Counted from the stretch's first letter, positions 1-5,829 are shown. The stretch is 6,728 nt of DNA from Spirochaetales bacterium (GCA_012519125.1 JAAYQY010000060.1:1-6728), one strand, 5' to 3'. Numbers and translations are program-made. Notes: generated by a model from the letters alone, not told the origin.

Positions 1-370
1 GCTCGCTGCTGCTCGTCTCGATGTAGATACGCTTGCCTCCCCGCTTTTCAATCTCGGCCTCCGTACCACCAAGCAACAACGACCCGATGCCTTGCTTCTG
101 ATAGGCGGGGTCTACTGCTATCCAGTAGAGATCATAGCTGTTTTGGGTTCCCGGGATGGGACCAAAGCAGGTATAGCCGAGCACCTGCTGCTGGCGCTGG
201 GCAAACTGGAAGAAGTAGAGCGACGGCTCACCGAGCTGAAGGCGTTCCTTCACCAGCGATACTCCTACTTCTTGCTCTTCTCTATTGAAAAACCCGGAGC
301 GCTTGAGAATTGAGGCAACCGCCTCAATGTCGCTTTCCCTTGGTTGTTCGCGCATGACAAGGGTATTCAT
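1..370 (-). CDS. GNAT-family N-acetyltransferase, C-terminus cut by window edge
   Basis: The first 123 codons are visible. The protein starts MNTLVMREQP and shows the GNAT fold in order: an N-terminal strand and helix (about 5-45), a central strand pair (about 50-70, ending VLGYTCFG), then strand 4 and the acetyl-CoA pyrophosphate loop, LYWIAVDP then QKQGIG at 91-96, matching Q/R-x-x-G-x-G/A. The start at 370 is chosen because GGAGG sits 6 nt upstream; an internal ATG at 355 is less well placed. It follows the second ATP-grasp gene by 1 nt, so it is the fourth gene of the kamA operon. The family transfers an acyl group from CoA to an amine. By context the acceptor could be beta-lysine or a beta-lysine-containing product, as AblB acetylates beta-lysine in osmolyte synthesis, but the visible part looks like a short generic GNAT, and identity with AblB cannot be claimed. 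The substrate is inferred from neighbours only. Confidence 0.88.
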   Translation of the reverse strand, partial: MNTLVMREQPRESDIEAVASILKRSGFFNREEQEVGVSLVKERLQLGEPSLYFFQFAQRQQQVLGYTCFGPIPGTQNSYDLYWIAVDPAYQKQGIGSLLLGGTEAEIEKRGGKRIYIETSSSE

Positions 371-371
371 C

Positions 372-1319
372 CTAAGCCTCCAGAGCCAGACGCTCTATCA
401 GCTGCTCATAGGAGATGCCAGCTTGCAGGGCAGCGGCGGCATAGCCGCTCTCACGTTCCAGACAAGGATTGCTGTTCATCTCCAGGATGAAGAGCTGGTT
501 GTTTCCATCCACACGCACATCAACGCGGGCAGGGCCGGTAGACCCAAAGACTTGGTAGGTTCTCACTGCCTTCTCTTTCAGCTCTGCAACGAGAGCCGAA
601 TCCTCTTTGGGAAGGTCGAACCTCCGTTGGGTGTGTTGGTAGGCAAAGGAGTCCACCTCCCATTTTGCCTCGTAGCCGGCAACTTTTCTTCGACCAGCAG
701 GATAGTCGATGAAGCAGAGCTCTGCTACAGGCAACACCTCCCCACCAGGAAGTAGGGAAACGCTGAACTCACGCCCCTCGATATACTCCTCTGCAAAGAT
801 GGATCCTCCCTTCAGTGCATTGGATAGTTCTTCTTGGGTGGAAAACAGCTGTACCGAAAGCTCGTCGATACCCAGCGAAGCCTCCTGGTCTGTCGGTTTG
901 AGAATAAGGTGAGTATTCAAGTACCACGTTTGGGAAAACACATTGCGTTCTTCAACCCACCGGGGAGTAGGAAGCCCTGCCGAAACCAACAAACGCTTGG
1001 CCTCTGTCTTCTGGGCGCTGAGCAGCAACGTATGAGCGCTGCCTCCACAGCAACGCACACCCAAGCTTTGGCAGAGCAGCGGAGGAAGACACAAAAGGGA
1101 GGCTGAACTGAGGTTCTCCACAAGGTTGAAGACCAAGTCGCACTGTGAGCGCTCGATGGTTCTGCCGGTAATGGCAAGATTCATGGAAAAATAGGCAACC
1201 GCCACCTCATGGCCCAGACTTCTGAGTGCTTGTTTGACTTGGTTCACTTGCACCCTTGTGTCTTTGCTGTCCAGACTCGCTTGATTTGACACCCTGTCAG
1301 TAAGTATCAGGATATGCAT
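372..1319 (-). CDS. ATP-grasp ligase, D-Ala-D-Ala-ligase-like (second of the pair)
   Basis: This 315-residue protein has the layout of D-Ala-D-Ala ligases: an N-terminal Rossmann-like domain (1-95, with DLVFNLVE at 61-68), a central ATP-grasp subdomain (LILKP at 138-142, then EASLGI as the flexible glycine loop, FAEEYIEGREFSV at 175-187) and a C-terminal metal-binding part (ARVDVRVD 264-271, FILEMNSNP 277-285). The Asp, Glu and Asn metal ligands are present, so it should be active. Where Ddl enzymes have N-T-x-P-G-x-T for the second D-Ala carboxylate, this one has N-S-N-P-C-L-E, so the acceptor is probably not D-alanine. A longer ORF starts at 1337, but AGGAG lies 6 nt before the ATG at 1319, giving MHILILTD, the first beta strand. 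It overlaps the upstream ligase by 13 nt and has resemblance to it, consistent with an old duplication. Expected reaction: ATP-dependent amide bond formation through an acyl phosphate, in the cytoplasm. Substrate unknown. Confidence 0.88.
   Translation of the reverse strand: MHILILTDRVSNQASLDSKDTRVQVNQVKQALRSLGHEVAVAYFSMNLAITGRTIERSQCDLVFNLVENLSSASLLCLPPLLCQSLGVRCCGGSAHTLLLSAQKTEAKRLLVSAGLPTPRWVEERNVFSQTWYLNTHLILKPTDQEASLGIDELSVQLFSTQEELSNALKGGSIFAEEYIEGREFSVSLLPGGEVLPVAELCFIDYPAGRRKVAGYEAKWEVDSFAYQHTQRRFDLPKEDSALVAELKEKAVRTYQVFGSTGPARVDVRVDGNNQLFILEMNSNPCLERESGYAAAALQAGISYEQLIERLALEA
377..381 (-). promoter_or_regulatory. Ribosome binding site of the GNAT gene
   Basis: A perfect GGAGG on the minus strand lies 6 nt before the ATG at 370, within the last codons of the upstream ATP-grasp gene. 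It fixes the start at 370 rather than 355 and implies translational coupling. Confidence 0.7.
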
Positions 1320-2293
1320 AAGCCACTCCTGGAACATGCAGAGTGCATGATCCTTTTCAGCAAGGTCTCATACGTGATGCCGTGCATGGCACTGAGAATC
1401 GGAAGATCGGAGTCCACAGGATGCAGGCCTGCAAGAGGATTCACCTCAAGGAAGTGAACCACCCCATCCTTGTCCATTCGTACATCCACCCTCCCCCCAT
1501 CACGACAACCGAGAGCTCTCCATGCTCCCAAGGCAACCTGTTCGCACAAAAGGGCTTCTTCGACCTTGGGTTTGACATACCGGGTACAGCTGAGATACTC
1601 CTGCTTGGTCTTATAGGAGTAGATGCCCTTGTCGCTGGAGGCATCCACCAAGATTTCCATCACCCCGACGCTCTGTGCTTCGTCTCCCGTTCCGGTAACA
1701 CCCACGGTGAACTCCCGTCCACTGAGATAGGTTTCCACCAAAACCGGTTGCCCATACGTTGAGAGCAGATGGTTTGCAATGATCGCAAGCTCTTCCTCGT
1801 TCTGCACGAGGGAATGCTCGCTTATCCCAATCCCTGTCCCCCCAGCCACAGGCTTGAGGAAGAGAGGAAAGGGAAGCTGAATGAGTTCACAGTCTGAGGG
1901 TTGCTCGATGAGTGCGAAGGAAGCGGTTTTCACCCCGTGGGAGGCCACCACCTGCTTGGCAAAAGCCTTGTGCAGGCAGATGGCAAGGACAAAGGAGTCC
2001 GAGAACACATAGGGAATCTGGTAGGCATCAAGCAAGGCGGGAATCTGGGACTCCCTGAGAAAGCCAAAAAGCCCCTCTGCAATATTGAAAACCAAATCAC
2101 ATCGCCTGCCTTGGGCAAGATAAGCCACCAAAGCTTTGACATTACCAATGCGTACCGTCTCATAGCCAAGATTACGGAGGGTTTGCTCAAGCGTATCAAT
2201 GGTAAGTGTGCTGTCACACTCGCTTACCAGCTCTGCATCATAGCCCTCCTTCAGATAGTCATCCTTGAGGTCATAGGTCAGTCCAACCAGCAT
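1307..2293 (-). CDS. ATP-grasp ligase, D-Ala-D-Ala-ligase-like (first of the pair)
   Basis: The protein has 328 residues in the Ddl-type layout. The N-terminal domain carries LVFNIAEG (67-74) and, after RESQIPALLD, IPYVFSDS (93-100), matching the Ddl pattern F-N-x-x-x-G followed by I-P-Y-T-G-S. The ATP-grasp core shows FLKPVAGGTGIGIS (145-158), LVETYLSGREFTVGV (185-199), and a metal site of GRVDVRMD (267-274) and FLEVNPLAGLHPVDSD (281-296), with Asp, Glu and Asn ligands and the Gly after Asn conserved. This tail is closer to Ddl than that of its neighbour but not identical. A GTG at 2302 would overlap the kamA stop as GTGA, but GGGAG 8 nt before the ATG at 2293 makes the ATG the better start. 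It lies 5 nt after kamA. Being paired with a second ligase and a KamA, with no mur or ddl-vanA context, argues against a cell-wall ligase. A role in joining beta-lysine to a partner is inferred. Confidence 0.88.
   Translation of the reverse strand: MLVGLTYDLKDDYLKEGYDAELVSECDSTLTIDTLEQTLRNLGYETVRIGNVKALVAYLAQGRRCDLVFNIAEGLFGFLRESQIPALLDAYQIPYVFSDSFVLAICLHKAFAKQVVASHGVKTASFALIEQPSDCELIQLPFPLFLKPVAGGTGIGISEHSLVQNEEELAIIANHLLSTYGQPVLVETYLSGREFTVGVTGTGDEAQSVGVMEILVDASSDKGIYSYKTKQEYLSCTRYVKPKVEEALLCEQVALGAWRALGCRDGGRVDVRMDKDGVVHFLEVNPLAGLHPVDSDLPILSAMHGITYETLLKRIMHSACSRSGLCIS
1326..1330 (-). promoter_or_regulatory. Ribosome binding site deciding the start of the second ATP-grasp gene
   Basis: AGGAG on the minus strand, 6 nt before the ATG at 1319, lies inside the 3' end of the preceding ligase gene. 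It supports 1319 over the in-frame ATG at 1337. Confidence 0.65.
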
Positions 2294-2298
2294 CCGTC

Positions 2299-3552
2299 TC
2301 ACTCCCGTTCGGTGGGATAGGAGTAGACCTTTCCCTCATAATTGCGCAGATATAGATGCTGCTCATCCTGTCCAACCTCGTAAGCAGGAAGGATGGGCAC
2401 TTTACCACCTCCTCCCGGGGTATCGATGACATACTGGGGAATGGCGTACCCGCTGGTGAACCCTCTCAACCCTTGCATCAACTGCTTGCCCTTGTCCACA
2501 GTCGTCCTGAAGTGGGCGGAGCCTGAGATGGGATCACATTGGTAGAGATAGTAGGGCCTCACCCGATGGCGAAGCAGCTTGTGAAAGAGGTTCTTCAGCG
2601 TCTCAACCGAGTCGTTCACACCCTTGAGCAGGACAGTCTGGCTTCCCAGGACAATGCCTGCGTCTGCAAGCGCATCACAAGCCTTGGCAGCTTCCCTGGT
2701 CATCTCATCAGGATGTGTTGCATGGATACTCATATAGAGAGGCTTGCAACTCTTGAGCACCGTAAGCAGTTGTTCGGTAATGCGTTGGGGCATGACCATC
2801 GGAACCTTCGTCCCGATACGTACCATTTCCACATGCTCTATGGCTCCGAGTCGGCTCAGAAGGTAACCCAACATCTCATCAGAGAGAGTCAAAGGATCGC
2901 CACCACTTACCAGGACATCCCTTACTTCCGTATGTTCTTCAATATAGGAGAGAGCCTCCTCCCAGTGCTTGAGCAGATTCTCCGTATGTCCTCCGACCAT
3001 CCGTGATCGGGTGCAGTATCGGCAGTAGGTGCTGCAAAAGCTCGTAGTCAGGAAGAGGACCCGGTCAGGATACCGATGGACCAAACCCCGGACCTTGGTG
3101 GTGTGTTCCTCCGAGAGAGGATCATCGCTCTCACCACTCTGATGGTCAGCTTCCAATATGGAAGGAATGACACACTTGCGCAGCGATCCTTGGGTATCGT
3201 TTGGGTCAATGAGACTAAGATAGTAGGGGGTGACGGAAAAGGGGAAAAGCGTACTTGCTTGACGAAGTGCCTGCTCTTCTTCTGCCATAGGTACCAGATA
3301 CCGGCAGAGGTCGTGATAGGTGGTGATCCGATGGAAAAGCTGCCAATGCCAGTCATTCCACATCGCATCTGTCGCGTCCGGGAAATGTAGCTTCCTGAAC
3401 TCTTCGATCCTGCCATCCAGAGGGTACTGGGCGTCTGAAAGGCGGCTGTTTTGGTGATGGGGGTGTGGTGAGTCAGAAGACTCACCGCTCCGTATAAGCG
3501 GAGGCTCGACATCATCAATAATAACATGCTCGTTAGTATTGAACTGTCCCAT
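2299..3552 (-). CDS. kamA: Lysine 2,3-aminomutase family radical SAM enzyme, lacking the zinc site
   Basis: This 417-residue protein aligns, from memory, nearly throughout with Clostridium subterminale lysine 2,3-aminomutase, which interconverts L-lysine and L-beta-lysine using a [4Fe-4S] cluster, S-adenosylmethionine and PLP. Seen here: WNDWHWQ (65-71), the cluster motif CSTYCRYC (Cys173, 177, 180), SGGDP (216-220), YQCD with Asp340, and VIDTPGGGGK with Asp377 and Lys384. Lys384 matches the PLP lysine (Lys337). The two Asp match the pair (Asp293, Asp330) that holds the lysine side-chain amine and that glutamate aminomutases lack, so lysine is the likely substrate. Two departures: an extra N-terminus of about 47 residues, Ser/His/Pro-rich, and loss of the zinc site (Ser315 at the Cys268 position; the chain ends just before the C-terminal Cys cluster). 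The start at 3552 has AAGGA 9 nt upstream. It is the first gene of the four-gene operon and so probably supplies beta-lysine to it. Confidence 0.92.
   Translation of the reverse strand: MGQFNTNEHVIIDDVEPPLIRSGESSDSPHPHHQNSRLSDAQYPLDGRIEEFRKLHFPDATDAMWNDWHWQLFHRITTYHDLCRYLVPMAEEEQALRQASTLFPFSVTPYYLSLIDPNDTQGSLRKCVIPSILEADHQSGESDDPLSEEHTTKVRGLVHRYPDRVLFLTTSFCSTYCRYCTRSRMVGGHTENLLKHWEEALSYIEEHTEVRDVLVSGGDPLTLSDEMLGYLLSRLGAIEHVEMVRIGTKVPMVMPQRITEQLLTVLKSCKPLYMSIHATHPDEMTREAAKACDALADAGIVLGSQTVLLKGVNDSVETLKNLFHKLLRHRVRPYYLYQCDPISGSAHFRTTVDKGKQLMQGLRGFTSGYAIPQYVIDTPGGGGKVPILPAYEVGQDEQHLYLRNYEGKVYSYPTERE
2302..2306 (-). promoter_or_regulatory. Ribosome binding site deciding the start of the first ATP-grasp gene
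   Basis: GGGAG on the minus strand lies in the last codons of kamA, 8 nt before the ATG at 2293. The alternative GTG at 2302 directly abuts it and would have no usable spacing. Confidence 0.55.
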
Positions 3553-3558
3553 AAAAAA

Positions 3559-3666
3559 TCATCCTTGACGATCAAACCAGCGGTCCTTTCGACTCTCATT
3601 GATCGTCAAACGCAGTGTAGCACCAAGACCCAAAAAGGTCGCCGTATCGAGCCATGTTTTCTTCAT
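3559..3666 (-). CDS. Possible 35-codon leader ORF upstream of kamA
   Basis: The frame starts MKKTWLDTATFLGLGATLRL and ends FDRQG before a TGA located 6 nt ahead of the kamA ATG. It is in the same frame as kamA, separated by that single TGA and two Phe codons. The middle is mildly hydrophobic, but there is no clear signal peptide or known domain. The ribosome site is weak (GTGA then AAAG before the ATG). The kamA Shine-Dalgarno lies in its last codons, which would allow coupling. Against it: a candidate kamA promoter at 3614-3622 would start transcription inside this frame, and the inverted repeat explains part of the sequence as regulatory. No family is recognised. It could be chance. Confidence 0.22.
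   Translation of the reverse strand: MKKTWLDTATFLGLGATLRLTINESRKDRWFDRQG
3562..3566 (-). promoter_or_regulatory. Ribosome binding site of kamA, touching the inverted repeat
   Basis: AAGGA on the minus strand lies 9 nt before the kamA ATG. Its first two bases are the last two bases of the proximal arm of the 11-bp inverted repeat, so folding of the leader RNA could partly mask it. A run of six T follows between it and the ATG. Confidence 0.5.
3565..3609 (-). promoter_or_regulatory. Perfect 11-bp inverted repeat (two TTGAnnnTCAA sites) in the kamA leader
   Basis: On the plus strand, TTGACGATCAA (3565-3575) and TTGATCGTCAA (3599-3609) are exact reverse complements separated by 23 bases. Each arm is also an imperfect palindrome, TTGA-3-TCAA, so this looks like two operator half-site pairs 34 bp apart centre to centre, about three helical turns. 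As RNA it could form an 11-bp hairpin just before the kamA ribosome site. Repressor operator and leader hairpin are both possible; its position points to control of the kamA operon. The binding protein is not identifiable. Confidence 0.6.
3614..3622 (-). promoter_or_regulatory. Candidate extended -10 promoter element for the kamA operon
   Basis: Minus-strand TGC-TACACT fits an extended -10 (TGn followed by a TATAAT-like hexamer with two mismatches). No good -35 hexamer is seen at 16-18 nt. Transcription would start near 3607, inside the outer TTGAnnnTCAA site, which would suit repression by a bound protein. Consensus matching only. Confidence 0.25.
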
Positions 3667-3669
3667 CTT

Positions 3670-3700
3670 TTCACGTTTTTATTACCCGTACAGATATGAT
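3670..3700 (+). promoter_or_regulatory. Candidate promoter for the tocopherol-cyclase-like gene
   Basis: TATGAT at 3695-3700 is one mismatch from the -10 consensus. The best upstream hexamer is TTCACG at 3670-3675 with a long 19-nt spacer, so the -35 is weak. It would give a leader of about 47 nt before the ATG at 3754. It is the best plus-strand candidate in the divergent region. Confidence 0.35.
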
Positions 3701-3737
3701 AGCGATGGCATGTCTGCTACCATCAGAAAAAGGCTCT

Positions 3738-3743
3738 AGGGGG
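3738..3743 (+). promoter_or_regulatory. Ribosome binding site of the tocopherol-cyclase-like gene
   Basis: AGGGGG lies 10 nt before the ATG at 3754 and is the only purine-rich element near that start. Confidence 0.55.
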
Positions 3744-3753
3744 ACACCACACA

Positions 3754-4743
3754 ATGCCGAACCTCTACCATCCTGAACGATTTCAAGGTTCTTTGGACAG
3801 ACGATCGTATTTCGAAGGCTGGTACTTCAAAATTGCCATCGAAGAGCCTAAGCATGAAGTCATCGCCTTCATCCCCGGCCTTGCCTTGGGTGAGGACAGC
3901 CATGCCTTCATCCAAGTGATCAGCAGCAAGGAAGGGCGAAGCTGGTATGTACGCTTCCCCCTTGCATCTTTTCACGCAGGAACGAACAACTTTTCGATCA
4001 CCAAAGGTGACAACCACTTCAGCAAAGACTCCATCCGCCTCTCGCTGCATCAAAGCGACCTGGACTTGGAGGCAAACCTCACGTTGATCGACCTGCAACC
4101 CTTCCCTGTTTCCTTGACCTGTGTCGGCGTCATGGGATGGTTTGCCTATCTGCCAGCCATGGAGTGCAAACACGGTGTGGTGGCGACAAAAGGCGCAGCG
4201 GAAGGCAACGTCAGGCTGAACAACCGGACTATGCAGATCACAAAAAGCAGCTTCTATAGCGAAAAAGATTGGGGAAAGAGCTTTCCCTCCGCTTATCTCT
4301 GGATGCAAGCAAACTGTTTCTCCGATCCAAGCACCTCTGTCATGCTCAGCATTGCTCGCATTCCCTATCTGGGATTGCGATTCACCGGCTTTTTGGGTTT
4401 TGTTCAGCTGCGAGATGAGATGATTCACCTCGGCACGTATACCAATGCCAAGATTGTCTCACTACAAAGCACCGATCAGGAAGCGAAGATTGTGATCAGC
4501 AAGAAGGACAAGCTCTTGACGTTCACTGCACGTATGGGCAACAGTTCACACCTTGCGTCGCCGCGCAATGGTGCGATGCAAGGCACCATCATCGAGAGTG
4601 TGGAGGGGAATCTCTCCTTATCCATCACCGACCGCAACGCAAGAACACTCTACACCGATGAAAGTGGCTTGGCAGGCATCGAACTGTACAATTCCAGCAT
4701 CTTGCAGAAGCACTCTGCAATGGAAGCTCACAAAAAAGTATAG
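3754..4743 (+). CDS. Tocopherol-cyclase-family protein, function unknown
   Basis: This 329-residue protein carries the hallmarks of the family named for plant tocopherol cyclase (VTE1): SYFEGWYFK at 18-26 near the N-terminus, GVMGWFAYLPAMECKHGV at 125-142, and the Trp/Gly-rich block YSEKDWGKSFPSAYLWMQAN at 168-187. The rest is rich in alternating beta strands, consistent with a lipocalin-like two-barrel fold. No signal peptide or membrane segment is seen, so it is probably cytoplasmic or membrane-peripheral. Bacterial members without a tocopherol pathway are usually annotated by similarity only. No prenyltransferase or methyltransferase for tocopherol lies nearby, so the cyclase reaction should not be assumed; binding or modifying a lipid or isoprenoid is a reasonable guess. 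It is divergent from the kamA operon and 12 nt upstream of an MscS channel gene, so the two are probably cotranscribed. The family call is fairly sure, the role is not. Confidence 0.85.
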   Translation: MPNLYHPERFQGSLDRRSYFEGWYFKIAIEEPKHEVIAFIPGLALGEDSHAFIQVISSKEGRSWYVRFPLASFHAGTNNFSITKGDNHFSKDSIRLSLHQSDLDLEANLTLIDLQPFPVSLTCVGVMGWFAYLPAMECKHGVVATKGAAEGNVRLNNRTMQITKSSFYSEKDWGKSFPSAYLWMQANCFSDPSTSVMLSIARIPYLGLRFTGFLGFVQLRDEMIHLGTYTNAKIVSLQSTDQEAKIVISKKDKLLTFTARMGNSSHLASPRNGAMQGTIIESVEGNLSLSITDRNARTLYTDESGLAGIELYNSSILQKHSAMEAHKKV

Positions 4744-4744
4744 T

Positions 4745-4757
4745 ATAGTGACACTAT
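4745..4757 (+). repeat. 6-1-6 palindrome across the mscS-like start codon
   Basis: ATAGTG-A-CACTAT is a perfect palindrome that includes the first two bases of the ATG at 4756. It takes up the place where a Shine-Dalgarno would be; only a weak GTGA is seen. It may fold in RNA or be an operator, or may be chance in an AT-rich junction. Confidence 0.4.
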
Positions 4758-5829
4758 GGAAACTCTTAATACCTTCTTCACCACCACCATCAAGCCGATG
4801 CTGCCCATGCTTATCCTGCTCGGCTCATCGCTGGTTCTCATCTTGCTTGCCAACACGATTCTGGGGAAACGCATCAAGAAGCTGGAGGAGCTGAAGAAAG
4901 CTGATCCTACCCAGAAAGGTCGGTTCCGTACGCTTCCGGTGCTCCGCTTCTTCAAGCGCATTGCGCTTCCGCTCATCTTCCTTGCTGTCTTGTGGGTTTC
5001 CATGCAGCAAGTCAGCTTTGGGGAGACCATTCAAGAGACGGTGCAGATAATCTTTGCCTTGGTCATGACGATCATCATTGTTCGATCTTTGAACAAGGGT
5101 ATCGAACTAAGCTTTTCCAAATACTTCGAAAAAGAGTATGCAAACCAAGAACATGAGAAGAATCTCAAGCCCCTGCTCTCCTTTGTAAAGCTGCTGATCT
5201 GGGTTGTTGGCTTTCTCATTCTTCTCAGCAATATCGGCTTCAATATCACCACAGCCCTTGCAGGCCTTGGTGTTGGTGGTATTGCCGTCGCAATTGCCGC
5301 CCAGGGAGTACTGGGCGACCTCTTCAGCTACTTTGTCATCTTCTTCGACCACCCCTTCGCCCTCGGTGACTTCATTGTCTTTGGGGACAAGTCAGGAATT
5401 GTCGAACGAATCGGCATCAAGAGCAGCCGCATCAGGGTACTCAGCGGCGAGGTGCTGATCATCAGCAACTCAGACCTCACCAGTAGCCGCATCCACAACT
5501 ACAAACAGATGCAGCGCAGGCGCGTAGTCAGCCAGATTACCATTCCCAACGAGACGGAAATCGAGAAAGTGGAGATGGTGACAACCCTGATCAAGGAGGC
5601 TATTGCCAGCGTCACCACCATCGAAGGGGTAATCTGCGATCGCTGTCATTTCCAAACCTTCGGTGCTTCAGCTCTCGTCTTCGAGACGGTCTACTACGTT
5701 CCCTCACCCGACTACGTGGTCTACATGAATGTGCAGCAAGAGATCAACCTGATGCTGCTCAAGCGCTTCAGGCAGGAAGGCATCAAATTTGCCTATCCCA
5801 CCCAGAAGATATTTACGGTCCAAGGCTAA
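4756..5829 (+). CDS. MscS-family small-conductance mechanosensitive channel
   Basis: The protein has 357 residues. Hydrophobic segments lie at about 16-36, 68-84, 93-111 and 140-159, followed by the pore helix and MscS signature at about 163-198, where LAGLGVGGIAVAIAAQGVLG shows the Gly/Ala-packed TM3 pattern and LFSYFVIFFDHPFALGD leads into the cytoplasmic beta domain. The region 225-250 holds the conserved G-E-V-L-I-I-S-N-S motif (usually I-P-N-S; the Pro is replaced by Ser) ending in HNY, then the alpha/beta C-terminal domain. It is longer than E. coli MscS (286 residues) by about one extra N-terminal membrane segment. Function by family: opens under membrane tension to release solutes during hypo-osmotic shock. 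It starts 12 nt after the tocopherol-cyclase-like gene with a poor ribosome site, so translation may depend on coupling. Its stop overlaps the convergent gene by 4 bp. Confidence 0.93.
   Translation: METLNTFFTTTIKPMLPMLILLGSSLVLILLANTILGKRIKKLEELKKADPTQKGRFRTLPVLRFFKRIALPLIFLAVLWVSMQQVSFGETIQETVQIIFALVMTIIIVRSLNKGIELSFSKYFEKEYANQEHEKNLKPLLSFVKLLIWVVGFLILLSNIGFNITTALAGLGVGGIAVAIAAQGVLGDLFSYFVIFFDHPFALGDFIVFGDKSGIVERIGIKSSRIRVLSGEVLIISNSDLTSSRIHNYKQMQRRRVVSQITIPNETEIEKVEMVTTLIKEAIASVTTIEGVICDRCHFQTFGASALVFETVYYVPSPDYVVYMNVQQEINLMLLKRFRQEGIKFAYPTQKIFTVQG

Noticed and set aside
92..1762. Several plus-strand ORFs of 67-156 codons opposite the operon
   Set aside because: They lie wholly antisense to genes with clear conserved motifs and show no recognisable domains themselves.
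372..2293. The two ATP-grasp genes as cell-wall D-Ala-D-Ala ligases or van-type resistance ligases
   Set aside because: There is no mur, vanH or vanX neighbour, the operon is led by kamA, and the acceptor-site motifs deviate from Ddl. Not excluded by sequence alone.
2299..3552. KamA as EpmB (EF-P lysine modification enzyme)
   Set aside because: EpmB is shorter, about 340 residues, and normally pairs with epmA or efp, which are not here. The two lysine-binding Asp and the PGGGGK block match true lysine aminomutases.
2299..3552. KamA as glutamate 2,3-aminomutase
   Set aside because: Glutamate enzymes replace the two substrate Asp (by Lys and Asn, as recalled). Both Asp (340, 377) are kept here.
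3553..3609. The 11-bp inverted repeat plus six T as a transcription attenuator
   Set aside because: The T-run begins 6 nt after the stem, the loop is long (23 nt) and the stem is not GC-rich, so it is a poor intrinsic terminator. Operator or translational hairpin fits better.
3627..3640. GACC-CAAAAA-GGTC as a small hairpin or terminator
   Set aside because: Only four base pairs and no T-run following it on either strand.
3736..4428. A 230-codon minus-strand ORF under the tocopherol-cyclase-like gene
   Set aside because: The plus strand encodes the family signature blocks; the antisense translation is His/Gln/Asp-rich with no motif and is a shadow frame.
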